A DNA stretch of 64,000 bases from CATOSD01 sp965226695 (lineage in GTDB: Bacteria > Chloroflexota > Dehalococcoidia > Lucifugimonadales > CATOSD01). Below are positions 42,854 through 51,639 of this stretch, piece after piece. How positions within the stretch are numbered: position 1 is the first letter of the stretch; each line of letters starts with the position of its first letter. The stretch covers positions 248,001 to 312,000 of the forward strand of contig OZ245405.1 in the NCBI GenBank assembly GCA_965226695.1, read 5' to 3'. Made by a program: the position numbers and the translations under genes. Under the pieces are notes generated by a model. It was not told where the DNA came from and did not search any database. It was given only the letters and a program-made list of their open reading frames with translations.

Positions 42854-43410
42854 AGGTGCTCATCATCCCGGAAGACTTTCGCAACGACCAGTACATACTC
42901 AAGCCGCTCTTCTCCCGGCTCTTCCGGAGCCTGGGCAGAGGGCCGGTGCGGGTCCGTGTCTGCCAGGACCTTCTGGGTGGAGTCGGGGAGGCTCTAAAGG
43001 CTGAGCGCCTGGCGGAGATCGTTCAGGACTACGAAGGGACGGCTGACGTGTTCATTCTCTGCGTAGACCGAGATGGCGAGCTCGGCAGGCGGCAGAGACT
43101 TGACCAGCTCGAAAGCCAGTTCGGAAACGGCGTGCAATTCCTTGCTGAGAATGCGTGGGAAGAGATAGAGACCTGGGTTCTAGCGGGCCTTGGCCTGCCC
43201 AACACTTGGCCTTGGGCGGACGTTCGCTCGGAGGTCCACGTCAAAGAGACGTACTTCGAGCCTCTTGTAGCAGAGCGGGGCCTGTCAGCCTCGCCCGGAA
43301 GAGGGCGGAAAGTGTTGGGCGAAGAGGCATCGCGCCGCATAAGCGCCATCCGCCAGAAGTGCCCCGATGACTTCGACGCCCTCGCGCAGCGCCTGCAAGC
43401 GGTTCCATAG
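42850..43410 (+). CDS. TOPRIM-like (DUF4276-type) protein
   Basis: A 186-residue protein. Counting from the GTG start, Glu8 in VLIIPED, the Asp73-x-Asp75 pair in CVDRDGE and Glu104/105 in NAWEEIETWVLAG follow the acidic layout of TOPRIM nucleases. The spacing and the terminal WEEIETW segment resemble DUF4276 proteins, which often stand beside AAA ATPases. The gene overlaps the ATPase gene by four bases. It is probably the nuclease effector of a two-gene defence system, with the ATPase as sensor or inhibitor. Function inferred, not shown. Confidence 0.75.
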   Translation: MKVLIIPEDFRNDQYILKPLFSRLFRSLGRGPVRVRVCQDLLGGVGEALKAERLAEIVQDYEGTADVFILCVDRDGELGRRQRLDQLESQFGNGVQFLAENAWEEIETWVLAGLGLPNTWPWADVRSEVHVKETYFEPLVAERGLSASPGRGRKVLGEEASRRISAIRQKCPDDFDALAQRLQAVP

Positions 43411-43425
43411 GCGGGTTGAAGGGGA

Positions 43426-43441
43426 GCACGGGGGGCCGTGC
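43426..43441. terminator. Possible bidirectional terminator hairpin
   Basis: GCACGG, loop GGGG, CCGTGC: a perfect 6-bp GC-rich stem between the converging TOPRIM-like and accDA genes. No T-run follows on either strand, so the role as terminator is uncertain. Confidence 0.3.
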
Positions 43442-43469
43442 AGTGCGAAGTGGCGGGGAATATCCGCCC

Positions 43470-45326
43470 CTAGTCGTTCTCTCCGCTGAACAGGGCGTCC
43501 ATGTCGTCGTGCGACTCGTCATCGGGCTGGGCATTCTGCTGCCTGCGCGTCATGCGTCTTACGCCGGTTACCACCAGTCCCTGCAGTGCGTCCACTTCCC
43601 GGGTGATTGCGGTCCGGAAGTGCGAGCTGTATTCGCCCATGTTGCGGAACTTCCGGTAGCGGTCCCGCAGCAACCGCTTGGAGGGCGCCGAACGCAGCTC
43701 CGCCAGCTCCGCGAGCAGCTCGCGCCGTAGGTGGCGCGCCGCCTCGCCGGGGTTCAGGTGCGCGCCACCGGGCGGTTCCTGCACCACGCTGTCGATGATG
43801 CCCAGCGACAGGCAGTCTCCGGCAGTCAGCTTGAGCGACTCGGCGGCCTCTTCGGCCCTCGCCTCGTCCTGGTAAATCAACTCGGCCGCATCCTCCGGCG
43901 AGATGATGGAGTAGATCGCGTTCTCCATCATCAACACGCGGTCGGCGACGCCGAGCGCGAGCGCGCCGGAGTTGCCGCCCTCGCCGATCACGACCGATAT
44001 GGACGGCACCTCGAGGCGGGCCATCAGCGCCATGGTCTCGGCAATCGCGCCGCCGAGGCCTCCTTGCTCAGCCTGCAGGCTCAGGTAGGGGCCGGGCGTG
44101 TCTATCAGCGTAATGACAGGGATGTCGAACTTGGCGGCCAAACGCAGCACGCGGTGGGCCTTGCGGAAGCCGGCCGGCGAGGTGCGCCCGTCGTTGTGGC
44201 CGCCGGCGCCGTTGGCGTCAGAGCGGCCGCGCTCCTGGCCGACGATGGCCACCGTCTGACCTCCCAGGCGCCCGATGCCGCACGCGATGGCCGGGTCGTC
44301 TGCCGTGTGCCGGTCGCCGTGCAGCTCGACGAACGGCGCGAATATGCTGTCTATGTAGCCGAGCGAGGTGGGCCGCTTCTCGTGCCGCGCGAGCTGCACC
44401 GAGTCCCAAGCCTGCGGTGGGTTCGTCTCGACTGGGCGCCGGTGGGCGCGCTTCCGCATAGGGGTCAGCCGGTACTGCGGGCCAAGCAGGTCCAGCGTCG
44501 TCGACAAAATGTCTCTCAGCTTGGCGCGCTCCACCACCGCGTCGAGCGCGCCGTGGCGCTCGAACGACTCGGCGGTGTGGGCGCGTTCGGGCAGTGGCTC
44601 ACCGGCGGTCTGCTGTATCTGGCGCAGCGAGCTCACGCCCACTATGGCGCCCGGCTCGGCCAGCACGATGTCGGCCAGGCTCGCGAAGCTGGCGTAGGCC
44701 TGGCCGGTAGCGGGATTGGCGAGCACGGATATGAAGGGCAGGCCGCGCGCGTGCAGCCGGCCCGACGCGATGGACGTCTTCGCCATCTGCATCAGCGACA
44801 GCACGCCTTCCTGTATGCGCGCGCCGCCGCTGGTGACAATGGCTATCACGGGCAGCAGGTTGCGCGACGCCCGCTCCAGGGCGAGCGCAACCTTCTCACC
44901 AACCACGCAGCCCATGGTGCCGCCCATAAACCCGAAGTCCAGCACTATGAGCATGGCCGGGCTGCCGCCTATGGTGCAGGTGCCGGTCACGGCCGCCTCG
45001 GTGAGGCCGGTACGACGCTGGTCGCGGAATATGCGCTGTTTGTAGGAGACCCTGGAAGAGAAGGACAGGGGGTCGAGCGAGGTTATCGAGCGGTTGATCT
45101 CACGAAAGCTGCCGGGGTCCGCGAGCGAGTCCACTCGCTCGCGTGCGTTCATGCTGTAGTGGAAGCCGCAGCGGCTGCACACGCGGAACCGGGCGTACTG
45201 CGTCGACCCGGCGAGCGCGCTGCCACAGACAAGGCAGTTCTCCCTAGGGGGCGACAGTCTTTCCTCTTCTTCGGTCCGCCCCTTTCCCACGACGGAGCCG
45301 ATGAGTCCGCTCAGGCTTCTGGGCAC
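43470..45326 (-). CDS. accDA: Acetyl-CoA carboxylase carboxyltransferase, fused beta (AccD) and alpha (AccA) subunits
   Basis: A 618-residue fusion that carries out the carboxyl transfer to acetyl-CoA for fatty-acid synthesis. The AccD half has the zinc finger Cys31, Cys34, Cys50 and Cys53 (CLVCGS, VCSRCG), then GGTMGCVVGEKVALALE and SGGARIQEG. From about residue 300 the AccA half runs: GDRHTADDPAIACGIGRLGG, LIDTPGPYLSLQAEQGG, IGEGGNSGALALGVADRVLM. In most bacteria these are separate chains. The GTG start has GGGGAG upstream. The biotin ligase for this complex is at 26655; accB and accC are not here. Confidence 0.92.
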   Translation of the reverse strand: MPRSLSGLIGSVVGKGRTEEEERLSPPRENCLVCGSALAGSTQYARFRVCSRCGFHYSMNARERVDSLADPGSFREINRSITSLDPLSFSSRVSYKQRIFRDQRRTGLTEAAVTGTCTIGGSPAMLIVLDFGFMGGTMGCVVGEKVALALERASRNLLPVIAIVTSGGARIQEGVLSLMQMAKTSIASGRLHARGLPFISVLANPATGQAYASFASLADIVLAEPGAIVGVSSLRQIQQTAGEPLPERAHTAESFERHGALDAVVERAKLRDILSTTLDLLGPQYRLTPMRKRAHRRPVETNPPQAWDSVQLARHEKRPTSLGYIDSIFAPFVELHGDRHTADDPAIACGIGRLGGQTVAIVGQERGRSDANGAGGHNDGRTSPAGFRKAHRVLRLAAKFDIPVITLIDTPGPYLSLQAEQGGLGGAIAETMALMARLEVPSISVVIGEGGNSGALALGVADRVLMMENAIYSIISPEDAAELIYQDEARAEEAAESLKLTAGDCLSLGIIDSVVQEPPGGAHLNPGEAARHLRRELLAELAELRSAPSKRLLRDRYRKFRNMGEYSSHFRTAITREVDALQGLVVTGVRRMTRRQQNAQPDDESHDDMDALFSGEND

Positions 45327-45482
45327 CTTGGCACTCTCCCCACAGAGTGTAGCCGCACCGGTCCGGGGGCCTTCGGGCGCCTGCCACCGGGTACTCCTCT
45401 GCGCGGCATTGCTTCTTGCCCGCCGCCCGGCCAGGCGGCCAGCGCGCGTCCGGGGGCGGCTTGACAGCCAGCAGCAGCGGCC

Positions 45483-48152
45483 CTAGACACTTCCTATTAT
45501 AACATCACGCGACCTCGACCCGTCACTGGGGCCGACGATGCCGCGGTCCTCCAGTTCGTCCATCAGGCGAGCGGCGCGGGGGTAGCCTATGCGCAGGCGC
45601 CGCTGCATCAGCGAGGTCGAGAGCTTGTTGTGGCTCATCGCCAGGCCTATGGCCTTGTCCAGCATCTCGTCGACGCCGTCGGAGCCCGCCCCGGACCGCT
45701 CGCTATCCCCTTCTCCGGGAGCGGCCTGCAGCGCTATCTCGTCCAGCGGGCCCCAGGGCGTCGACTTCCAGAATTCGACCAGGTGCTCGACCTCGCCGTC
45801 GGAAATGAACACGCCCTGCACGCGCTCCGGGCGTGAGGCGTCCAGGGGCAGGTAGAGCATATCGCCTCGGCCCAGCAGCTTGTCCGCACCGGTGGTGTCG
45901 AGGATGGTACGCGAGTCCACCTGCGAGGTGACGCCGAAACTGATTCTGCTCGGGAAGTTCGCCTTGATAAGCCCTGTCACCACGTCCACCGACGGCCTTT
46001 GGGTGGCGACAACCAGGTGAATGCCGGTCGCCCTTCCCAGCTGCGCCAGCCGGCAGAGGGTCTGCTCGACGTCGAATGCCGCCGACATCATCAGGTCAGC
46101 GAGCTCGTCTATCACCACTACCAGCATCGGCATCTTGTCGGACACGCGCTTGTTGTACGACTCGATGTTGCGAACGGCGACCTCCTCCATCCTGCGGTAG
46201 CGGTTGAGCATCTCGTTGACCATACCCTTCAGCAGGCCGACCACCTCGTCGGTCTCCACTACCACGGGTGTGAGAAGGTGGGGAATACCGTTGTAAGGGG
46301 TCAGCTCTACGCGCTTGGGGTCTATGAGCAGCAGCCTGAGCTCGGCGGGAGACCTCTCCATGATGAGCGACGATATTATGCCGTTGAGGCACGCGCTCTT
46401 GCCGCTGCCGGTCGCTCCGGCGACGAGCAGATGGGGCATCTTGGCGAGGTCGATGACCGTGGTCTCGCCGCCGGAGCCCTTGCCGAGCGCGACGGGCAGG
46501 TCGCCCTTCTTACGCACGCGCCGGAACTCGCCGCTCTCCATCACCGAACGCAGCGACACCACGCCCGGGTTGGGGTTGGGGATCTCTATTCCGATCATCG
46601 ACTCGCCCATTACCGGCGTCTCGATGCGTATGCTGGGCGTCTTAAGCGCGAGCGCAAGGTCCTTTTCGCGCGACAGTATACTGTCCACTTTCACGCGGGT
46701 CTTGGTCTCCTGGCGCTTCATCACCGCCCTGCCCGACTCGTTTACCTTGGGAAGGCCCGCCTCGTCGGTCTCGCGCACCTGTTTGTAGCGCCGGACCCAG
46801 CCGGGAACCAGTCCGTACATCGTCACGCGCGGCCCCGGCATGGCCTGTCCCATCTCGACCTCGATGCCGTACTCCGCCAGTGTGCGCCGGATCACGTCCC
46901 CGGTGGACTGCATCTCCTCTTCGGTTACCCCCATCTCCGGCGCGTCGCGCAGGAAGTCGCGCTTGGGAAGCTTCCAGCGACTCGCGCCGCGTCGAGGCTG
47001 GGAGTCGCCTGGCCGGTCGCCGCTGCCGTTGCCGTTGCGGTCGGTCGGCACGGAGGAGGGGTCCCACAGGCTGTTGAACTTGGTCCGGCCGGGGGAAAGG
47101 GTGCGCCGCGGCGGTTCGGTGTAAGGCTCGGCGGGGGCGGGGGCCGCGCCTGCGGCCTCCCGGTTGCCGTTGGGCGCGGGCGCGGGTCCGTAAGAGCCGT
47201 AGCCGTGGGCGGCCCAGTCGTCGGCGTTGAGATAGTCGCCCCTATAACCGTGGGGGGCCGGTTCGTACTCACGCGCGTAGTGGTCTGCGTCCCGTGCGAG
47301 GCCAGTGTCGGCCAGGGCGGCGGGCACGTCGTCGCCTCCGGCGTCCGGCTCGGCGCTCTCGTCAAAGGAGTCGGACGGCTCCTGCTCCTCCGAGCGAATG
47401 ACCGAAGTGAGGCCTTCGTACTGGTACGACCCCATGGCGGCGGCGGAGCCGCCGTCCGCCGGAGATCCCAAGCCAAGCTCGTATGGAGGACCTGGATCGG
47501 CCCCGTAGCCGGGAGGGGACGAGTAGGCGAACTGGGCGTTCTGATCGTAACCTTGCGGCATATCCTGGGATTGCTCTTTCTTCTGGCGGCGTTCCCGCAG
47601 CTTGGCGGCTATGGCGCTGCTTGCGAAGGCCAGCGCCACCCAGCAGAACAGGGCCGCCCTGCCCAGCCCTACGACAACGGCAAAGGCGACGAACGGCGCG
47701 GCGACGGCAACGCCAATGGCTATGACGGCGAACAGGCGCAGCGCGCCGAGCCACGCGGTGGGGCCGACGACCGCCTGCCCGGCGCGTCCGCCGAGCGTGA
47801 ACGCCGCGAGCGCCCCGTTTGCGGGCGTAAAGAACGCCAGCGCGCCGAGCGCGGCGGCAAGGAGCACGACAGAGCCGAGCCACAGCCTGTAACGCCGGAA
47901 CCAGCCGCGCCGCCAGCCGAGCGCGAAGGCGAAAACGGCAAGCCATGCCACTATGGGCACGACGCCGAGGCCAAGCGTCGATACGACGGCGTCTCTGGCC
48001 GAGGTAATCGCGTCCAGGATGGGAGCGCGGAACCAGTAGACGGCACCGGCGATTACGAAGAGCGCCACCGCTCCGGCGACCAGGGCCGGGACGATGGGAA
48101 AGGAAGATTTCTCCCCGCTGCCGGCGGGGGTGTGTTCTGCTGTGTCTCGCAT
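45483..48152 (-). CDS. ftsK: DNA translocase FtsK/SpoIIIE
   Basis: An 889-residue septal DNA pump that clears chromosomes during division. The N-terminus has about five membrane segments (ALVAGAVALFVIAGAVYWF, VVPIVAWLAVFAFALGW and others), then an acidic Pro/Gly-rich linker of about 250 residues. The motor follows: GPRVTMYGLVPG, Walker A LLVAGATGSGKSACLNG (near 575-590), Walker B LVVVIDELADLMM, and VVATQRPSVDVVTGLIKANF. The C-terminal winged helix (gamma domain) YPRAARLMDELEDRGIVGPS binds orienting sequences. The ATG at 48150-48152 is used. Confidence 0.93.
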   Translation of the reverse strand: MRDTAEHTPAGSGEKSSFPIVPALVAGAVALFVIAGAVYWFRAPILDAITSARDAVVSTLGLGVVPIVAWLAVFAFALGWRRGWFRRYRLWLGSVVLLAAALGALAFFTPANGALAAFTLGGRAGQAVVGPTAWLGALRLFAVIAIGVAVAAPFVAFAVVVGLGRAALFCWVALAFASSAIAAKLRERRQKKEQSQDMPQGYDQNAQFAYSSPPGYGADPGPPYELGLGSPADGGSAAAMGSYQYEGLTSVIRSEEQEPSDSFDESAEPDAGGDDVPAALADTGLARDADHYAREYEPAPHGYRGDYLNADDWAAHGYGSYGPAPAPNGNREAAGAAPAPAEPYTEPPRRTLSPGRTKFNSLWDPSSVPTDRNGNGSGDRPGDSQPRRGASRWKLPKRDFLRDAPEMGVTEEEMQSTGDVIRRTLAEYGIEVEMGQAMPGPRVTMYGLVPGWVRRYKQVRETDEAGLPKVNESGRAVMKRQETKTRVKVDSILSREKDLALALKTPSIRIETPVMGESMIGIEIPNPNPGVVSLRSVMESGEFRRVRKKGDLPVALGKGSGGETTVIDLAKMPHLLVAGATGSGKSACLNGIISSLIMERSPAELRLLLIDPKRVELTPYNGIPHLLTPVVVETDEVVGLLKGMVNEMLNRYRRMEEVAVRNIESYNKRVSDKMPMLVVVIDELADLMMSAAFDVEQTLCRLAQLGRATGIHLVVATQRPSVDVVTGLIKANFPSRISFGVTSQVDSRTILDTTGADKLLGRGDMLYLPLDASRPERVQGVFISDGEVEHLVEFWKSTPWGPLDEIALQAAPGEGDSERSGAGSDGVDEMLDKAIGLAMSHNKLSTSLMQRRLRIGYPRAARLMDELEDRGIVGPSDGSRSRDVIIGSV

Positions 48153-48330
48153 GGCGACTATTCCTGCGTAAGATTCTGGACGGCAGCCATCGAGGGGCCC
48201 CGTCCCGAGAGTTCGCGGAGGAGGTCGAGGGTGATGCTGCCCCGGCGCGGTGTCTGGATCGGCCGCTTGGCGCGTCTACCCGAGGCGGGACGCATTGCCC
48301 GCACGACGGTCCAGGGGCGTCAGGCGACCC

Positions 48331-49989
48331 CTAGAGGCGCTCGATGGCTACGAGCACGGTTGGACGCCTGCGCGTTTGCTCGTACAGAAAGTCGGAGACT
48401 GCGCCCGCAACCCTAGCCTCCACCCTATCCCAATCTATGGCGTAGCGCGTTTCCGTTTCTAGGCTTTGCAGGGCGATTTTGGCAGTTTTTCCGAACAGGT
48501 GCTGGGACTCGTCCAAATCGGCGAATCCCGAGGACACTATCGCCGGCTCGGCGAGCGCCTCTCCGCTGAGGTCGTCGACGCACAGAAGAACCGCCACGAC
48601 CCCATTGCGGGCGAGCCGGCGCCTGTCGACCAGCGCCTCGCTGTGCATGCTCCACAGCGTGCGCCCGTCGACGTACACACGCCCCACGGGCACGCTGCCC
48701 ACCACGTTCGCGCCTTGGGAGTCGATCTGCAGGACGTCACCGTCGGTGAGCACGAACGTGTTGGACGCCGGCACGCCCATGGAGCGAGCGATGGCGGCGT
48801 GGGCCACGAGGTGCCTGTACTCTCCGTGAACGGGCACGAAGTAGCGCGGCCTGACGAGTCCGAGCATCATCTTCAACTCTTCCTGACTCGCGTGGCCGTG
48901 CACGTGCACCATCTCGATCCGGCTGTAGTACACCTGAGCGCCGCGCATGAACAGGCTGTCTATGGTCTTGGCAATAAGGGTCTCGTTGCCCGGAATGGGC
49001 GAGGCGGAGATGATCACGGTGTCGCCCGGCACTACCTCCACGTCGCGGTGGTCGCCGTTTGCGATCCGCACAAGCGCCGAGGTCGGCTCGCCCTGGCTGC
49101 CCGTGGCCACGATCACCACGCGCTTTTGCGGCAGCCGGGCAGCGTCCCGCGTCGACACGAGCACACCGTCGGGCACGTCCAGGTAGCCCATCTTGCTCGC
49201 CATCTTGACGTTGTTGGCCATGCTGCGGCCCACCACGGCGACCTTGCGGTCGTACTTCACGGCGGAGTCGACCACCTGCTGCACACGCGAGATGAGCGAC
49301 GCGAAGGTGGCGACCATCACGCGCCCCGGCGCCTCGCCAATCAGCCGGTCCAGCGCCCGGGCCACCACCTGCTCGGACTCGGTGAAACCCTTCACCTCGG
49401 CATAGGTGGAGTCGGACAGCAGCAGTAGCGCGCCGTCGCCGGCGAGCCGGGCCAAAGCGATGAAGTCCATCGGTTGGGAGTCTATCGGCGTGTGATCGAT
49501 CTTGAAATCGCCGGTGTGGATGACCATGCCCAGCGGAGTCTCTATGGCCAGACCCATTGCGTCGGGGATGGAGTGGCAGACGCGGAAGAACTCGACCTGG
49601 AAGGCGCCCACCCTGAAACGGTTGTGTGGTTCAACAACGTTGAGCCGAGCGTCCCGTATCATGCCCCGCTCGCGCAGCTTGACCGAAATCAGCCCGTGGG
49701 TGAGCCGCGAGGCGTAGACCGGCGCGTCGATCTCGGCGAGGACGAACGGCAGCGCGCCTATGTGGTCTTCGTGGCCGTGGGTTATGAGAATGGCCCTTAC
49801 GCGGTCCCGGTTCTCACGAAGGTAGGAGATGTCGGGTATGGCGAAGTCGATGCCCGGGGTGTCTTCACCCGGGAAGAGCACGCCCGCGTCGACGACCACG
49901 ATGTCGTCTTCGTACTCCAGGGCCAGCATGTTCTGGCCTATTTCGCCGAGGCCGCCCAGGGGTATGACAGTGAGGGGAGATTCAGGCAT
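48331..49989 (-). CDS. rnj: Ribonuclease J
   Basis: A 552-residue metallo-beta-lactamase RNase with 5'-3' exo- and endonuclease activity in mRNA decay and rRNA processing. VIPLGGLGEIGQNMLALEY opens the protein. HGHEDH with His71, His73, Asp75 and His76 binds zinc, ALLLLSDSTYAEVKGFTESE and the beta-CASP motifs (VMVATFASLISRVQQ, VIISASPIPGNE, HVHGHASQEELK) follow, and the C-terminal domain is present. The stop-to-start distance to the uracil-DNA glycosylase gene upstream is only six bases, so they share an operon. Confidence 0.94.
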   Translation of the reverse strand: MPESPLTVIPLGGLGEIGQNMLALEYEDDIVVVDAGVLFPGEDTPGIDFAIPDISYLRENRDRVRAILITHGHEDHIGALPFVLAEIDAPVYASRLTHGLISVKLRERGMIRDARLNVVEPHNRFRVGAFQVEFFRVCHSIPDAMGLAIETPLGMVIHTGDFKIDHTPIDSQPMDFIALARLAGDGALLLLSDSTYAEVKGFTESEQVVARALDRLIGEAPGRVMVATFASLISRVQQVVDSAVKYDRKVAVVGRSMANNVKMASKMGYLDVPDGVLVSTRDAARLPQKRVVIVATGSQGEPTSALVRIANGDHRDVEVVPGDTVIISASPIPGNETLIAKTIDSLFMRGAQVYYSRIEMVHVHGHASQEELKMMLGLVRPRYFVPVHGEYRHLVAHAAIARSMGVPASNTFVLTDGDVLQIDSQGANVVGSVPVGRVYVDGRTLWSMHSEALVDRRRLARNGVVAVLLCVDDLSGEALAEPAIVSSGFADLDESQHLFGKTAKIALQSLETETRYAIDWDRVEARVAGAVSDFLYEQTRRRPTVLVAIERL

Positions 49990-49995
49990 TCGGCG

Positions 49996-50610
49996 CTATT
50001 CGAACAGGCTCAGCTGCTGCTTCGGTTCGTCCTCGGTCTGGTCGTCGGGCAGGGACCCGGCGTCCGCGATGAGGCCGGGCAAGGCGCGGAAGTCTTCCTC
50101 CAGCGCGCTGCGCAGCCTGCCGTTGCGGAGGGCCGCCGCGGGGTGGTACATGGGATAGACCAGCAGGTTGTTCCAGCGGCGGGGCTTGCCGCGGGCCTTG
50201 CCGATGGCCTCGTTAGGGAAGAACTTCGCGAAGGAGTACCTGCCCAGCGCGACGACCACCTTGGGCGAGATGGTTTCGAGCTGCTCGTCGAGATAGGGTT
50301 GGCAGGCGGCTATCTCGCCCGGAAGCGGGTCGCGGTTGTTGGGCGGTCGGCACTTGAGCATGTTGGTGATGTACACGTCCTCCCGCCTCAACCCGATTGA
50401 GCGCAGCAGCTCGTTCAGCAGGTTGCCCGCCCGACCCACGAAGGGCCGGCCTTCCTGGTCTTCGTTGTAGCCCGGCGCCTCGCCCACGAACATGACGTCG
50501 GCGTCTAGCGAGCCCTCGCCCGGCACGGCGCGGTTGCGCTTCTGGGCGAGTGTACACCTGGTGCATGCGTTGACCCTGCGGACCAGATCGTCGTAGGTGG
50601 TGGTGTTCAT
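49996..50610 (-). CDS. Uracil-DNA glycosylase, family 4 (Fe-S)
   Basis: A 204-residue enzyme that removes uracil from DNA. Four cysteines (16, 19, 87, 103) fit the 4Fe-4S cluster of family 4. FVGEAPGYNEDQEGRPFVGR is the active-site loop (GEAPG, not the GQDPY of family 1), NMLKCRPPNNRDPLPGEI follows, and YPMYHPAAALRN holds the later His motif. The ATG at 50608-50610 has GGGGAA upstream and is preferred to a longer frame. The gene lies directly upstream of RNase J on the same strand. Confidence 0.92.
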   Translation of the reverse strand: MNTTTYDDLVRRVNACTRCTLAQKRNRAVPGEGSLDADVMFVGEAPGYNEDQEGRPFVGRAGNLLNELLRSIGLRREDVYITNMLKCRPPNNRDPLPGEIAACQPYLDEQLETISPKVVVALGRYSFAKFFPNEAIGKARGKPRRWNNLLVYPMYHPAAALRNGRLRSALEEDFRALPGLIADAGSLPDDQTEDEPKQQLSLFE

Positions 50611-50831
50611 AGGGCTGTTCCCCGTCCGCTGCTCATGGCCTGGCAAGCCAGGAGCCGAGTTCCCGAACCGCCCGCGTGCGTGGCGTGCGGACTGGGCAAA
50701 CCTTACACGAGAGGGCCGCGGAGCGTCAAACGCGGTGGCGGCGGCCAGTTTCAATTCGTGTGTCGTTATATGATACACTTGTCTTTAATCGCTGCAGGTG
50801 TCAGAGGCATCACTTTGTCCTGGGACTCGAT

Positions 50832-51068
50832 ATGCCCACCGTTGCAGTAGAGGGCCAGTTCCGATTCGTTGTCAATACCAGGGAGAACAGCTTCGAGCCT
50901 CCTCACGTACACGTCTGGGTTGGCAATGAAGATGTCTGTCGCATTGAATTGAACGGAGGCACCTTTTTGGACGCGCCCCCGCCCGGGAGATTCAGGGATA
51001 TCATGAAGGCGTATGCGAGATACGCCGAGGGTGTTACCAGTGCGTGGGACGCTATTCATGGAGGTTAG
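50832..51068 (+). CDS. DUF4160-type small protein
   Basis: A 78-residue protein. FRFVVNTRENSFEPPHVHVW is the DUF4160 core: these proteins have a conserved PPHVHV segment and usually precede a DUF2442-type partner. The ATG at 50832 gives the family-like start MPTVAVEGQFRF, though no strong ribosome site is visible. The next gene begins three bases after the stop. The pair looks like a toxin-antitoxin-type unit, but DUF4160/DUF2442 activity is not well established. Confidence 0.75.
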   Translation: MPTVAVEGQFRFVVNTRENSFEPPHVHVWVGNEDVCRIELNGGTFLDAPPPGRFRDIMKAYARYAEGVTSAWDAIHGG

Positions 51069-51071
51069 GCG

Positions 51072-51575
51072 ATGGAAACCGTCTTAGTGAGAAACGCCAA
51101 TCGTATGATGACTGTTGCCAGTCTGCTGGACGACGGTATCGAATTGGGCTTCGCGGATGACTTCATGGGCCTGATACCTTACGCCGACGTTCCCGAAATC
51201 AAGAGGCGCGCGGGAGTGTCCGGCCTGGAGTTGCCCAATCCCTACATGATGGTCTTAACGACGGTCCATGGCGAGCGAGTCGAGATCCCCTGGGACTTCG
51301 CCCGCCACTACTGTGACACAACCTACCGTCCGACCGTCGAGGCGATAGCCATGCGTGGCAGGCAGACGATCGGCCAGCGCATCCGCCGCTTCAGGCAATC
51401 GGCAGGGCTGACACAAGAGGCCCTCGCCAGAGCGGCAGGAATTGGTCGGGTGACCCTTGTGAGGCTGGAGAAGGGTGAGCAGACTCCCAGGTACAGGACA
51501 CTTGACGCAATCGCCAAAGCACTGGGGGTGCGCGTTTCGGAACTGCTTGTAGAGCCGGAGAGGCTTCTCCCTTAG
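51072..51575 (+). CDS. DUF2442-like domain fused to XRE helix-turn-helix
   Basis: A 167-residue protein. Residues 1-95 resemble the DUF2442 partner of DUF4160 (VRNANRMMTVASLLDDGIEL, YADVPEIKRRAG, DFARHYCD). Residues 103-160 are a standard XRE HTH: IGQRIRRFRQSAGLTQEALA, RAAGIGRVTLVRLEKGEQTP, LDAIAKALGV. It probably binds the promoter of its own operon and controls or neutralises the small protein encoded just before it (three-base gap). The ATG at 51072 is preceded by GGAGG at the end of the previous gene, which supports coupling. Confidence 0.78.
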   Translation: METVLVRNANRMMTVASLLDDGIELGFADDFMGLIPYADVPEIKRRAGVSGLELPNPYMMVLTTVHGERVEIPWDFARHYCDTTYRPTVEAIAMRGRQTIGQRIRRFRQSAGLTQEALARAAGIGRVTLVRLEKGEQTPRYRTLDAIAKALGVRVSELLVEPERLLP

Positions 51576-51639
51576 CTTTGGCACATGCCGACCCAGGTGA
51601 ATCCGGACGGCCAGCCCCTATACGCTATAGGTGCACTTC

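Noticed and set aside
41615..43410. Direct assignment of the ATPase/TOPRIM-like pair to PARIS
   Set aside because: The small protein does not visibly match DUF4435; only the general architecture is shared.
43731..45464. 577-codon plus-strand frame opposite accDA
   Set aside because: Val/Arg/His-rich shadow; the carboxyltransferase motifs on the minus strand are unambiguous.
45999..48416. 805-codon plus-strand frame opposite ftsK
   Set aside because: Antisense to conserved Walker motifs of FtsK; no coding evidence of its own.
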